Positions 1-6,737 are shown, counted from the first letter of the stretch. The stretch: 12,514 nucleotides of DNA from Bog-756 sp963977795 (GCA_963977795.1 CAXBRB010000062.1:1-12514), one strand, 5' to 3'. Program-made: numbers and translations. The notes: generated from the letters alone by a model not told the origin.

Positions 1-12
1 GACTGACTCCAC
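1..12 (-). CDS. Possible start of a divergent gene, cut by window edge
   Basis: On the minus strand a GAGGAGG Shine-Dalgarno sequence (23-29) lies 10 nt before a GTG at 12-10, and a TACCCT -10 hexamer lies just upstream (36-41). Only four codons (Val-Glu-Ser-Val) are inside the window, so no product can be named. A second in-frame GTG at 21-19 is too close to the ribosome site to be preferred. The call rests on the start signals alone. Confidence 0.3.
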
Positions 13-35
13 CGTCGCCACACCTCCTCTTCGGC

Positions 36-41
36 AGGGTA
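36..41 (-). promoter_or_regulatory. Candidate -10 hexamer TACCCT for the divergent gene at the left edge
   Basis: TACCCT on the minus strand matches the TAnnnT form seen before most unit-leading genes in this window. It sits a few nt upstream of the GAGGAGG at 23-29. No convincing -35 box is visible. Confidence 0.35.
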
Positions 42-164
42 GATGGCGGATCGGAACGAGATCGGCCCGGCAGGACCCTTGGCGGGACAATTGTGACGAA
101 GGTCCCACACCTGGCCGACACGGGCCCCAGACCCTCCCGTGACGCCCCACTGCGGGCGCCACCG

Positions 165-170
165 TAGGGT
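165..170 (+). promoter_or_regulatory. Candidate -10 hexamer TAGGGT for the quinone reductase operon
   Basis: TAGGGT lies 41 nt before the ATG at 212, giving a short leader of about 35 nt that ends in GGGAGGTG (202-209). This gene is therefore Shine-Dalgarno-led, unlike most unit-leading genes here. Upstream, a perfect 8-bp palindrome ACAATTGT (87-94) stands out in the GC-rich background but has no assigned role. Confidence 0.4.
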
Positions 171-211
171 TGCGGCCGAGCGGCACCGAGCCGCGGGACC
201 GGGGAGGTGCC

Positions 212-1180
212 ATGCGGGCAGCGGTGTACTACGAGACGGGCGGCCCGGAGGTCTTCCGGTACGAGGAGGTGGCCGACCCCACGTGCGGACCCGGCGAGGT
301 CCTCATCGACGTCGAGGCCGTCAGCATCGAGGGCGGTGACACCCTCAACCGGCTGGGGGGCGACCTCGCCGCCGTGCCCCACGTCGTCGGCTACCAGTGC
401 GCCGGCACCGTGGCCGAGGTCGGCGACGGCATCGACGACCTGGCACCCGGCGACCGGGTGGTCACCGTCGGCATGGACGGCTCCCACGCCGAGCGTCGGG
501 TGGCGGCCCGGCCGTTCTGCTGGCCGATCCCCGATGGCCTGGCCACCGTGGAGGCGGCCTGCGTCCCCGTGGCCTTCGGCACCTCGCACGACGCGCTGTT
601 CGAGTTCGGTCGGCTCCAGGCCGGCGAGACCGTCCTGGTGCAGGCGGCCGCCGGCGGCGTGGGCCTGGCCGCCGTGCAGCTGGCCTCCCGGGCCGGTGCC
701 CGGGTCCTGGCCACCGCCTCGGGCAGCGACCGCCTGGCCCGGCTGGCCGAGTACGGCGTCGACCTGGGCATCGACTACACCACCACCGAGCTCACCCCCG
801 CGGTCCTCGAGGCCACCGAGGGACGGGGCGTGGACGTGGTGGTCGACGGCGTGGGCGGCCCCACGCTCCAGGCCAGCATCCGGAGCCTCGCCTACCGCGG
901 CCGGTGCATCTCCTTCGGCGACGCCGGCCGGTCCGAGCCCGACCGCCTCGACGTCTCCACCATGCGGGCCAACAACCAGACCCTGTGCGGCTACTTCCTC
1001 GGTGCCGAGCTCTTCCTCGGGAACCGGGCCCACACCGTCGTGGCCGCCTGCCTCGACGACGTGGCCGCCGGCGACCTCCGGGTCGTGGTGGACCGCACGT
1101 TCCCGCTGTCCGAAGCCGGCGAGGCCCACGCCTACATCGAGTCCCGCCAGGCCTTCGGCCGGGTGGTGCTCGTCCCGTGA
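212..1180 (+). CDS. Zinc-independent MDR oxidoreductase, NADPH:quinone reductase-like
   Basis: A 322-aa medium-chain dehydrogenase/reductase of the quinone oxidoreductase type, expected to be cytosolic and to reduce quinones or other activated carbonyls/alkenes with NADPH. The N-terminal GroES-like domain covers roughly residues 1-120. The nucleotide-binding loop is the glycine-rich AAAGGVGLAAVQ (145-156), followed by the Rossmann strand ARVLATAS; GVDVVVDGVGG follows further on. The Cys/His set that binds catalytic zinc in alcohol dehydrogenases is absent, as in QOR enzymes. The ATG at 212 is chosen because GGGAGGTG lies just before it and the family N-terminus (MRAAVYYETGGPEV) begins there; an upstream in-frame TTG would add 14 unrelated residues. 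Its stop overlaps the next gene by 4 nt. The substrate cannot be read from the sequence. Confidence 0.9.
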   Translation: MRAAVYYETGGPEVFRYEEVADPTCGPGEVLIDVEAVSIEGGDTLNRLGGDLAAVPHVVGYQCAGTVAEVGDGIDDLAPGDRVVTVGMDGSHAERRVAARPFCWPIPDGLATVEAACVPVAFGTSHDALFEFGRLQAGETVLVQAAAGGVGLAAVQLASRAGARVLATASGSDRLARLAEYGVDLGIDYTTTELTPAVLEATEGRGVDVVVDGVGGPTLQASIRSLAYRGRCISFGDAGRSEPDRLDVSTMRANNQTLCGYFLGAELFLGNRAHTVVAACLDDVAAGDLRVVVDRTFPLSEAGEAHAYIESRQAFGRVVLVP

Positions 1181-1704
1181 CCCCGGCGCCGCCACCCGAG
1201 CACGCCGCCGCAGCCGTCGCCGTGCGGTCAGCCCGGCCCGAGGATGTGCCCGCCCTGGTGGCGATGGTCCACGACCTGGCCCGCTACGAGCGCGAGCCCG
1301 ACGCCGTCGTGAACGATGTGGCTGCCATGACCGGGGCGCTGTTCGGACCCGCCCCGGCGGTCTTCGCCCTGGTGGCCGAGGGCGACGGGCCCGGCGGGAT
1401 CGACGGCATGGCCGTCTGGTTCGTCACCTACTCCACCTGGACCGGGCGTCACGGGATCTGGCTGGAGGACCTCTGGGTGCGGCCCGAAGCCCGACGACGG
1501 GGCCTGGCCCGGGCCCTGATGGCCCGCCTGGCCGCCGAGGCCTGCGCCCGCGGCTGGGCCCGGCTCGACTGGTCGGTCCTCGACTGGAACGAGCCTGCCC
1601 GGGCCTTCTACCGCTCCCTGGATGCCGGGGAGCTCGACGAGTGGACCACCCACCGTCTCGACGGTGCCACCCTCGCCCGCCTGGCGTCGCTCGACCGGCC
1701 CTGA
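1177..1704 (+). CDS. GNAT N-acetyltransferase, diamine/spermidine acetyltransferase-like
   Basis: A 175-aa Gcn5-related N-acetyltransferase, which would move acetyl from acetyl-CoA to an amine. The acetyl-CoA motif A is VRPEARRRGLARAL (about 101-114), preceded by WLEDLW; the later WSVLDWNEPARAFYRSL (132-148) and DEWTTHRL (154-161) are like those of the SAT1-type polyamine acetyltransferase branch. The start is a GTG overlapping the upstream TGA as GTGA, so translation is probably coupled to the quinone reductase. The first 15 residues are a Pro/Ala-rich extension before the fold begins at VRSARPEDVPAL. The polyamine substrate is an inference from motif resemblance; the GNAT fold is secure. 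Confidence 0.88.
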   Translation: MTPAPPPEHAAAAVAVRSARPEDVPALVAMVHDLARYEREPDAVVNDVAAMTGALFGPAPAVFALVAEGDGPGGIDGMAVWFVTYSTWTGRHGIWLEDLWVRPEARRRGLARALMARLAAEACARGWARLDWSVLDWNEPARAFYRSLDAGELDEWTTHRLDGATLARLASLDRP

Positions 1705-1731
1705 CGGGACCGTGCGGGCGGCCCCGGTCAG
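1701..1731. terminator. Imperfect hairpin between convergent genes
   Basis: CTGAC at 1701-1705 pairs with GTCAG at 1727-1731, and the GGGACCG and CGGCCCC arms extend the stem with one bulge and one mismatch. It spans the two stop codons of the convergent genes and has no T-tract. It could serve both directions. Confidence 0.4.
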
Positions 1732-2549
1732 ATGGTGAACGCCAGGTGCTCGACCAGCTGGCGGCCCTGGGCCTCGTCGCCGGCCAGGACCACCTCGTCG
1801 AACGTCTCCGCCCCGGCATCGGCCCGACCGCCGGTCAGGCGGAGCCACCGGGTCGCCGGCAACGTGACCGAGACCGTCGGAGGCCCCTCGAGGGCGTCCA
1901 CCACCGCCGCCCGCTCCCCCACCTCGACCAGGAAGGTCCGGGGCGCCGGACCGGTGACATCGATGCGCACCCGGCTGCCCGACGGCAGGGCGGCACGGCG
2001 CCCCACGATGTAGCCGAGCCCGGTGGCCACCTCGTCCAGGGCCGAGGCCACATCGGCGGCGGTCTCCCGGGGCGGGAGGCCGACGGCGAGACGGATGTCG
2101 TGCTCGTGCAGGTAGACGTCGTAGTGGCGAATCCGCATGAACCGCCCGTAGGTCTCGTCGCGCCCGGCCGGCGTCCACGACGGGGCGTCGAACTCCTCCT
2201 GGGTCATGGCCGCCAGCAGGGCCAGCCGACGACCCACGGCATCGTCGAAGCGGGCCAGCATGGCCGGGCCGTCGAGGTCTCGGAAGGCCTCCACCCACCG
2301 CTCGTTGGCCTCGGCGATGGGATTGCGCATGTGGGCCAGGTGGGACACGTCGACCTCGGGCACCGGCTCACCCAGCAGGCCGGCCTCGGAGCCGATGACG
2401 TGGCTCAGCACGTCACGGACCGTCCAGCCCGGCAGGCAGGTGGGGGTGTCCCAGGCCTCGGGCGACAGCGAGGCGCACACCTCGCGGATGGCGGCGAACT
2501 CGTCGGCCAGCAGGGCCACGGTGGCGGGCTTGTCGAGGTAGGTCGGCAC
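1728..2549 (-). CDS. Maleylpyruvate isomerase-like (DinB-fold) protein, TIGR03083 type
   Basis: A 273-aa protein of the mycothiol-dependent maleylpyruvate isomerase-like family. The N-terminal four-helix DinB-type domain (about 5-165) carries TCLPGWTVRDVLSHV with the usual metal-ligand His (H50) and the HEHDIR segment (148-153) that supplies the other ligands. The C-terminal part (about 195-273) looks like an SCP2-type domain. Family members use mycothiol or are thiol-dependent transferases of unknown substrate. The start chosen is GTG 2549-2547 (Met-Pro-Thr-Tyr-Leu): a TACGTT hexamer lies exactly 6 nt upstream, and family similarity begins here. Longer starts at GTG 2555, 2594 or 2630 are possible, the last overlapping the divergent gene. 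The gene is convergent with the GNAT gene. Confidence 0.82.
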   Translation of the reverse strand: MPTYLDKPATVALLADEFAAIREVCASLSPEAWDTPTCLPGWTVRDVLSHVIGSEAGLLGEPVPEVDVSHLAHMRNPIAEANERWVEAFRDLDGPAMLARFDDAVGRRLALLAAMTQEEFDAPSWTPAGRDETYGRFMRIRHYDVYLHEHDIRLAVGLPPRETAADVASALDEVATGLGYIVGRRAALPSGSRVRIDVTGPAPRTFLVEVGERAAVVDALEGPPTVSVTLPATRWLRLTGGRADAGAETFDEVVLAGDEAQGRQLVEHLAFTI

Positions 2550-2555
2550 GGGCAC

Positions 2556-2561
2556 AACGTA
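2556..2561 (-). promoter_or_regulatory. -10 hexamer TACGTT, leaderless start at GTG 2549
   Basis: TACGTT on the minus strand is followed by 6 nt and then GTG, which would place the transcription start at the start codon. This decides the start of the MDMPI-like gene, since no Shine-Dalgarno sequence precedes that GTG. Confidence 0.5.
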
Positions 2562-2610
2562 GCGGCACCCGACAGGCTGGGCTGCCTCGCTCACGCCGCA
2601 CCGCTCCCGG

Positions 2611-2616
2611 TAGGCT
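2611..2616 (+). promoter_or_regulatory. -10 hexamer TAGGCT, leaderless start at ATG 2624
   Basis: TAGGCT is followed by 7 nt (TCCCGCC) and the ATG of the copper monooxygenase gene. There is no Shine-Dalgarno sequence. The promoter is back to back with the one for the minus-strand gene starting at 2549. Confidence 0.55.
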
Positions 2617-2623
2617 TCCCGCC

Positions 2624-3730
2624 ATGTCACGTCGCCCGTTCACCCTCGCCCTGGCCGGCCTGTTGGCCGCCACCGCCCTCGGGGCCGGCATCGCCTCCTC
2701 CCGGGCCGGTGCATCGAGCCCGCCGGTGGCCACGACCACGGTGTCCGGCAAGGCATACACCCCCAAGGTGATCAACGGCGCCACCGACGACTACCACTGC
2801 ACGCTGGTGGACCCGAAGGTCAAGAAGAACAGCTTCATCGTCTCCTCCCAGTTCTTCCCCAACTCCCCCGAGGTCCACCACGCCATCCTCTTCCTCATCC
2901 CGCCCGACCTGGTGCCGGCGGCCCGCCAGGCCGACGCCAACGGCAAGGGGTGGACGTGCTTCGGCGAGTCGGCCCTGCCCAACACCCAGGCCAAGAACCA
3001 GATCTCCAACACCCCGTGGCTGACCGCCTGGGCGCCGGGCCACGGCCTCGACGTGGTGCCGACGGGCACGGGCGTCCAATTCCCGGCCGGGAGCATGGTG
3101 GTGGAGCAGATCCACTACAACCTCCTGGTCGGCGACAAGCCCGTGCGGGCCAGCCTCCAGCTGCACACCGTGTCGGCGTCGGCCAACCTCAAGCCGCTCA
3201 ACCTCCAGCTCCTGCCGGCGCCACCGGACGTGCCGTGCGCCGCCGGGGTCACCGGGCCGCTCTGCGACCGGGCCGCCGCCCTGGCCGACGTGGGCAAGCG
3301 CTTCGGTCCCCACGCCATCATGTTCGACAACGTGATCGAGTCGATCTGCGGCCGTGACCCTGCCAACCCGCCGGTGGGCAACACCACCACCTGCACCTGG
3401 CACATCGGCGCCGGGCAGAAGATCCTGCGCCTGACCCCCCACATGCACCTCACCGGCCAGGCCATGCAGATCACCCTGGACCCCGGCACCCCTCAGGCCA
3501 AGGTGCTGCTCAACGTGACCAACTACAACTTCGACTACCAGCGCTCCTACCTGCAGAAGAACCCGGTGGTCACCAAGGCCGGCGACACCATCGGGGTCAC
3601 CTGCACCTACAACGCCAAGCTCCGTCAGCAGCTGCCGTCGCTGCGCAAGCTCCCGGCCCGCTTCACGGTCTGGGGCGACGGCTCCTCCGACGAGATGTGC
3701 CTGGCCCTGGTCCAGACCGTCAAGGCCTGA
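2624..3730 (+). CDS. Exported copper type II monooxygenase, PHM/DBH-like
   Basis: A 368-aa predicted secreted protein with the fold of peptidylglycine alpha-hydroxylating and dopamine beta-monooxygenases, which hydroxylate C-H bonds using O2, ascorbate-type reductant and two separate coppers. Residues 1-30 form a Sec-type signal (Arg-Arg, hydrophobic core, Ala-rich end). All six expected copper ligands are visible: the CuH site as H85-H86 (PEVHHAIL) and H164 (QIHYN), and the CuM site as H273-x-H275 (PHMHLTG) plus M358 (SDEMCLAL). Many Cys residues (59, 112, 205, 214, 242, 257, 327, 359) suggest disulfides in an exported protein. Start: ATG with TAGGCT 7 nt upstream and no Shine-Dalgarno. The substrate is unknown, and no partner gene is adjacent on the same strand. 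Confidence 0.85.
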   Translation: MSRRPFTLALAGLLAATALGAGIASSRAGASSPPVATTTVSGKAYTPKVINGATDDYHCTLVDPKVKKNSFIVSSQFFPNSPEVHHAILFLIPPDLVPAARQADANGKGWTCFGESALPNTQAKNQISNTPWLTAWAPGHGLDVVPTGTGVQFPAGSMVVEQIHYNLLVGDKPVRASLQLHTVSASANLKPLNLQLLPAPPDVPCAAGVTGPLCDRAAALADVGKRFGPHAIMFDNVIESICGRDPANPPVGNTTTCTWHIGAGQKILRLTPHMHLTGQAMQITLDPGTPQAKVLLNVTNYNFDYQRSYLQKNPVVTKAGDTIGVTCTYNAKLRQQLPSLRKLPARFTVWGDGSSDEMCLALVQTVKA

Positions 3731-3754
3731 GCACCCGGCGGCCGCCCGCCGCCC

Positions 3755-3780
3755 GCTGGAGCGTCAGTCGCCGCTCCAGC
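3755..3780. terminator. Bidirectional hairpin between convergent genes
   Basis: A perfect 9-bp inverted repeat, GCTGGAGCG (3755-3763) and CGCTCCAGC (3772-3780), encloses an 8-nt loop. The stop codon of the minus-strand lipoprotein gene lies in the loop, and one arm encodes its last residues. There is no T-tract, as is common for terminators in high-GC genomes. Confidence 0.55.
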
Positions 3781-4315
3781 ACCCGAGGATGACATCGGCC
3801 ACGGTCACGGCGATGTCGCGCCGAGGCGTCGGCGGGACGCCGAACTCGGCGGGGAGCCCGGCCACGTCCACCACCAGCATCTTGAAGCCCTTGCGGACCA
3901 CCACGGTGCCGTCGGGGGCCTGGAACGCCTCCTGACCCAGGCTGCCCAGCGCCTCGGCCGACCCCTTGGCGGCCCGCAGGGAGGCGACGGCGCCCTTGAC
4001 CTCCGACCACGAAGACAGCTCGGTGACCGAGAGGGTGAACGACCCGTTCGGGTAGGCGTAGGTGCACGAGTACACATGGTCGGCCCATGTGGGCGTCGAC
4101 ACGGTCGCCGTCGGCCCGAGTGCGGTGGCCATCTCGCGCTGGGCCTCGTTCGAGCAGACCTGCCGGGAGACCGCCGACGGATCCTTCCCGGCGGGCAGTG
4201 GGGCACGCGTCGTCGAGGTCGTGGTGGCCGGGACCGACACCGCCCCCGACCCGCACCCCCCGGCCAGGGCCACGACCACGGCGGTCGTGGCCAGGAGGGA
4301 CGCACGGCGAGTCAC
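3764..4315 (-). CDS. Putative lipoprotein of unknown function
   Basis: A 183-aa protein I do not recognise. It begins with a lipoprotein signal: MTRRAS, a hydrophobic stretch, and LAGGC with the lipidated Cys at 21. A Thr/Ser/Pro-rich linker (29-42) follows, then a compact domain (about 45-183) with three further cysteines (54, 84, 179), of which two could pair. The layout resembles small actinobacterial DUF3558-type surface lipoproteins, but that is only a resemblance. Start GTG 4315-4313 is supported by TACGCT 6 nt upstream (leaderless) and by the signal peptide beginning there. It is convergent with the copper monooxygenase; both products would be outside the membrane, though a functional link is not shown. 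Confidence 0.75.
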   Translation of the reverse strand: MTRRASLLATTAVVVALAGGCGSGAVSVPATTTSTTRAPLPAGKDPSAVSRQVCSNEAQREMATALGPTATVSTPTWADHVYSCTYAYPNGSFTLSVTELSSWSEVKGAVASLRAAKGSAEALGSLGQEAFQAPDGTVVVRKGFKMLVVDVAGLPAEFGVPPTPRRDIAVTVADVILGCWSGD

Positions 4316-4321
4316 GGGGGG

Positions 4322-4327
4322 AGCGTA
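4322..4327 (-). promoter_or_regulatory. -10 hexamer TACGCT, leaderless start at GTG 4315
   Basis: TACGCT on the minus strand, six C residues, then GTG. The spacing matches the other leaderless starts in this window. Confidence 0.5.
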
Positions 4328-4368
4328 CCAGCGGCCCCCCGCCGTCCTCCGGTCGCCCCGGGACGGGC

Positions 4369-5679
4369 TCAGGGCGTCGGTGCGCCCGGCGGGACCAGCA
4401 CACCGACCACCTCGACGTGCTCGGTCATGGGGAAGAGGTCGAAGGCCCGCAGGGAGGTGAGCGTCCAGCCGGCGTCCAGCAGGATGCGCAGATCACGGGC
4501 GAAGGGCGCCGGCTCGCACGAGACGTAGGCCACCGCACGCGGGGGCGGATCGAGGCCGGCCAGGGCAGCCATCACCGCGGTGCCCGCCCCCGACCGGGCC
4601 GGGTCCAGGACCACCAGATCGGGATGTCCCAGCCGGCGGGCCACCAGGTCGGGGGTCACGGCGGCCTGCACCACCTCGATCGGGCCGGCCGCCGTGTCGG
4701 CCCGCAGCGCCCCGGCGGCCGCCGCACTCCGCTCCACGGCCACGACCGAGCCCGTCGACCCCACGGCACCGGCCAGGGCCACCGAGAAGAGGCCGGCGCC
4801 GGCGTAGAGGTCGGCAGCCCGCTCCCCGGGCCGGGGGGCCAGGCCGTCCAGCACGGCCTCTGTGAGGACGTGGCCGGCCCCCGGGTGGACCTGCCAGAAG
4901 ACGCCGGCGCGGACGGTGAAGCGGTGCCCGTCCACCTCGTAGGCGACCTCACCGGGCGGCCGGAGCGTGCGCCCCCGCCAGACCACGCCGACCGGGAGGT
5001 CCGGAAGGCCGCCGGGGCGCTCGCCGCCGGTGTCCACCACCGCCACCACCGTCCCCCCGTCCCCCGGCGCCACCACCTCGACCTGGCGGGCACCAGGCCA
5101 GCGAGCCCTCGTGACGCCGGCGTCGTTCACGGCATCGACGGCGATAGGGCACCGCTCGACGGGCACCACGGTGTGGGAGCGGTGGGGTCGGAGCCCCACC
5201 ACCCCGTCGTCGTCCACGGCGAAGGCCACCCGTGTCCGCCAGGCCAGCCCGTCCCGGTCGCCCGGCACCGCCTCGACCTCCACCACCCGCTCGAGGCCGG
5301 CCAGCCGGGCCAGCTGCTCGGCCACCAGGCCCCCCTTGATGCGCCGCTGGGCGTCCAGCGCGACGTGCTGGTAGTCGCAGCCGCCGCACCCTCCCGGCCC
5401 GGACAGCGGACACCGGGGCTCGACCCGGTCAGGGGACGGTTCGACGACCTCGACGGCATCGGCCCGCAGGTAGGTGCGCGCCTCACCGGTGATCTCGGCC
5501 ACCACCCGCTCGCCGGGCAGGGCATGGCGGACGAAGACGACCCGGCCGTCAGGCGCCCGGCTGACGCACCCGCCCCCGGCAGCCGCAGCACCCATGGCGA
5601 GCTCCAGCCGGTCCCCCACGGCCGGCGGGCGCGCCGGCTCGGAGGCGTCCGGCGCAGGGCGGTCGGGGCGGTCGGACAC
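4369..5679 (-). CDS. TrmA/RumA-family Fe-S RNA (uracil-C5)-methyltransferase with TRAM domain
   Basis: A 436-aa class I SAM-dependent methyltransferase that would methylate C5 of a uridine in tRNA or rRNA. After an acidic/Pro-rich tail (1-20) comes a TRAM RNA-binding domain (about 20-80). Four cysteines for a 4Fe-4S cluster are present: C90, C98, C101 and C177. The SAM loop is DLYAGAG (290-296), with the acidic ribose contact at E316 (VAVE). D359-PARSGAG, the nucleophile C388 in YVSCEP, and the base E420 in MTEH complete the active site. All catalytic residues are intact. RlmD/RlmC-type rRNA or TrmA-type tRNA specificity cannot be decided. The start is GTG 5679; a weak TAGACC lies 6 nt upstream and there is no Shine-Dalgarno sequence. 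Confidence 0.9.
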   Translation of the reverse strand: MSDRPDRPAPDASEPARPPAVGDRLELAMGAAAAGGGCVSRAPDGRVVFVRHALPGERVVAEITGEARTYLRADAVEVVEPSPDRVEPRCPLSGPGGCGGCDYQHVALDAQRRIKGGLVAEQLARLAGLERVVEVEAVPGDRDGLAWRTRVAFAVDDDGVVGLRPHRSHTVVPVERCPIAVDAVNDAGVTRARWPGARQVEVVAPGDGGTVVAVVDTGGERPGGLPDLPVGVVWRGRTLRPPGEVAYEVDGHRFTVRAGVFWQVHPGAGHVLTEAVLDGLAPRPGERAADLYAGAGLFSVALAGAVGSTGSVVAVERSAAAAGALRADTAAGPIEVVQAAVTPDLVARRLGHPDLVVLDPARSGAGTAVMAALAGLDPPPRAVAYVSCEPAPFARDLRILLDAGWTLTSLRAFDLFPMTEHVEVVGVLVPPGAPTP

Positions 5680-5685
5680 GTCCGT

Positions 5686-5691
5686 GGTCTA
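5686..5691 (-). promoter_or_regulatory. Weak -10-like hexamer TAGACC before GTG 5679
   Basis: TAGACC lies 6 nt before the start codon, the position used by the leaderless genes here, but the last base is C rather than T. It is listed because position and the TA pair agree. Confidence 0.3.
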
Positions 5692-5710
5692 GCACCCGGC
5701 AGCAGCGCCG

Positions 5711-5730
5711 GTGACCCGTCGGCGGGTGAC
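5711..5730. promoter_or_regulatory. Near-palindrome at the nitroreductase promoter, candidate operator
   Basis: GTGACCCG (5711-5718), spacer TCGG, CGGGTGAC (5723-5730): the arms match as an inverted repeat at 7 of 8 positions. GGTGACC also occurs twice as a direct repeat (5710-5716 and 5725-5731). The element abuts the -10 hexamer TAGCGT (5732-5737), where a bound repressor would block polymerase. No regulator gene is nearby. Confidence 0.35.
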
Positions 5731-5731
5731 C

Positions 5732-5737
5732 TAGCGT
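5732..5737 (+). promoter_or_regulatory. -10 hexamer TAGCGT for nitroreductase
   Basis: TAGCGT lies 44 nt before the ATG at 5782. The resulting short leader ends with AGGAGG at 5771-5776, spaced 5 nt from the start codon. That is the strongest ribosome site in the window. Confidence 0.45.
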
Positions 5738-5781
5738 TGGCCCGCCGACGGCGCACCGGCCGCCGCACCGAGGAGGCCGCC

Positions 5782-6450
5782 ATGGATGTCTTCGAAGCGC
5801 TCTACACCACCCGGGCCATGCGGAGGGTCCGGCCCGATCCGATCCCCCTGGACATCCAGGCCCAGATCCTCGACGCCGCCGTGCGGGCGCCGTCCGGAGG
5901 GAACACCCAGAACTGGCGCTTCCTCCTCGTCGACGACCGGGAGGTGATCGGCCGCCTCGCCCCGCTCTACCAGGAGGCCATCCGTCAGCTGTGGGTCACC
6001 ATCTACGCCGACCGGATCGCCGCCGCCGAGGCCGATCCTGAGGACCCCGAGAGCATCCAGATGCGCAAGGTGCAGTCGTCGGCCGACTGGCTCGCCGACC
6101 ACTTCGCCGAGGTCCCGCTCTTCCTGTTCCCCTTCATCCAGGGCGACACCTCGGGCGGCTCCATCTACCCCGCCGCCTGGAGCGCCCAGCTGGCGGCTCG
6201 GGCCCACGGCATCGGCAGCGCCCTCACCGCCGTGCTCGGGTTCTGGTTCCCCGCCGAGACCTACGAGATCCTCGGGGTGCCCACCGACGAGCAGTGGCAC
6301 ATGGCCGGTTGCATCAGCTTCGGCTACCCCCTGGGCCGGTGGGGGGTGGCCTCCCGCCGTCCCGTCCAGGACGTGTCCTTCCGGAACCGATGGGGCTCGC
6401 CGGTGGGCTTCACCGTGGACGAGCCGATCTGGACGTCCCCGGCGGGCTGA
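5782..6450 (+). CDS. Nitroreductase-family FMN oxidoreductase
   Basis: A 222-aa flavoprotein of the nitroreductase superfamily, expected to be a cytosolic homodimer with FMN at the interface, reducing nitro, quinone or similar substrates with NAD(P)H. The N-terminal TTRAMRRVRPDPI (9-21) supplies the Arg residues that contact the FMN phosphate. RAPSGGNTQNWRF (35-47) is the second FMN-binding motif with Ser, Asn and Gln in place. The segment near GIGSALTAVLG is the usual central helix, and the C-terminal ISFGYPLGR is typical. The start ATG follows AGGAGG by 5 nt. The gene diverges from the RNA methyltransferase and is followed by a GC hairpin. Reductase versus dehalogenase- or BluB-like use cannot be told from this sequence. 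Confidence 0.87.
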   Translation: MDVFEALYTTRAMRRVRPDPIPLDIQAQILDAAVRAPSGGNTQNWRFLLVDDREVIGRLAPLYQEAIRQLWVTIYADRIAAAEADPEDPESIQMRKVQSSADWLADHFAEVPLFLFPFIQGDTSGGSIYPAAWSAQLAARAHGIGSALTAVLGFWFPAETYEILGVPTDEQWHMAGCISFGYPLGRWGVASRRPVQDVSFRNRWGSPVGFTVDEPIWTSPAG

Positions 6451-6460
6451 CGCCACGGCA

Positions 6461-6480
6461 GCCCACGACGGCCCACGACG
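6461..6480 (+). repeat. Tandem 10-bp repeat, two copies
   Basis: GCCCACGACG is repeated exactly twice head to tail just after the nitroreductase stop codon. With only two copies it may be a chance or slippage product. Confidence 0.5.
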
Positions 6481-6486
6481 GCAACC

Positions 6487-6518
6487 GGCCCGGCGCCGGG
6501 CTGCTGGGGCGCCGGGCC
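6487..6518 (+). terminator. GC-rich hairpin after nitroreductase
   Basis: GGCCCGGCGCC (6487-6497) and GGCGCCGGGCC (6508-6518) form a perfect 11-bp stem with a 10-nt loop. There is no T-tract. It separates the nitroreductase gene from the tRNA promoter and is the likeliest terminator for that gene. Confidence 0.5.
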
Positions 6519-6549
6519 GCTGGGCCGCCGGGCGGACCGACCCCGCTGG

Positions 6550-6555
6550 TAGGAT
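6550..6555 (+). promoter_or_regulatory. -10 hexamer TAGGAT for tRNA-Gly
   Basis: TAGGAT ends 16 nt before the first base of the tRNA, which would leave a 5' leader of about 10 nt for RNase P. No clear -35 box is seen. Confidence 0.45.
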
Positions 6556-6571
6556 CCGAAGTCGCATCCCA

Positions 6572-6642
6572 GCGGGTGTAGCTCAATGGTAGAGCCCCTG
6601 CCTTCCAAGCAGGCTACGCGGGTTCGATTCCCGTCACCCGCT
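6572..6642 (+). tRNA. tRNA-Gly, anticodon UCC
   Basis: A 71-nt tRNA that folds fully by eye. The acceptor stem GCGGGTG (6572-6578) pairs with CACCCGC (6635-6641). The D stem is GCTC/GAGC around AATGGTA. The anticodon stem CCTGC/GCAGG encloses loop CTTCCAA with anticodon TCC at 6604-6606. The variable loop is 4 nt, and the T arm has loop TTCGATT, with one G-T pair closing the stem. The discriminator base is T, as usual for bacterial glycine tRNAs, and the 3' CCA is not encoded. It reads GGA (and possibly GGG) codons. No integrase or repeated 3' end follows, so it does not look like an occupied attachment site. Confidence 0.95.
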
Positions 6643-6653
6643 CTGACCGATCC

Positions 6654-6737
6654 TCCCCCGGGGCACCCAGTCCCACCCCGGCGGGCCACCGGGTCCCCCT
6701 GGGCGTCAGTCGATTCCGTCCCCCGGGGCACCCGGTC
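6654..6737 (+). repeat. Two 19-bp direct repeats downstream of tRNA-Gly
   Basis: The 19-mer at 6654-6672 and the 19-mer at 6719-6737 (both TCCCCCGGGGCACCCnGTC) differ at one position and start 65 bp apart. Each contains the palindrome CCCCGGGG. They lie in the 150-bp gap between the tRNA and the GGDEF-like gene. They could be a tRNA processing/termination element or binding sites for the next gene; nothing else is evident in this gap. Confidence 0.6.

Noticed and set aside
207..2771. Long plus-strand open frame (854 codons) across the first three genes
   Set aside because: It is the out-of-frame shadow of GC-rich genes: composition is Pro/Arg/Ser/Ala-dominated, no domain is visible, and it crosses genes on both strands.
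4342..4366. Weak hairpin CCGTCC/GGACGG upstream of the lipoprotein gene
   Set aside because: Only 6 bp with a 13-nt loop in very GC-rich DNA; expected by chance, so it is not listed as a terminator.
4087..5781. Upstream extension of the nitroreductase frame through the methyltransferase gene
   Set aside because: The nitroreductase family N-terminus and an AGGAGG site fix the start at 5782; the extension is antisense shadow.
6572..6737. tRNA-Gly as an occupied integration site with the following repeats as att sites
   Set aside because: The repeats do not copy any tRNA segment, and no integrase or mobile gene lies in the window.
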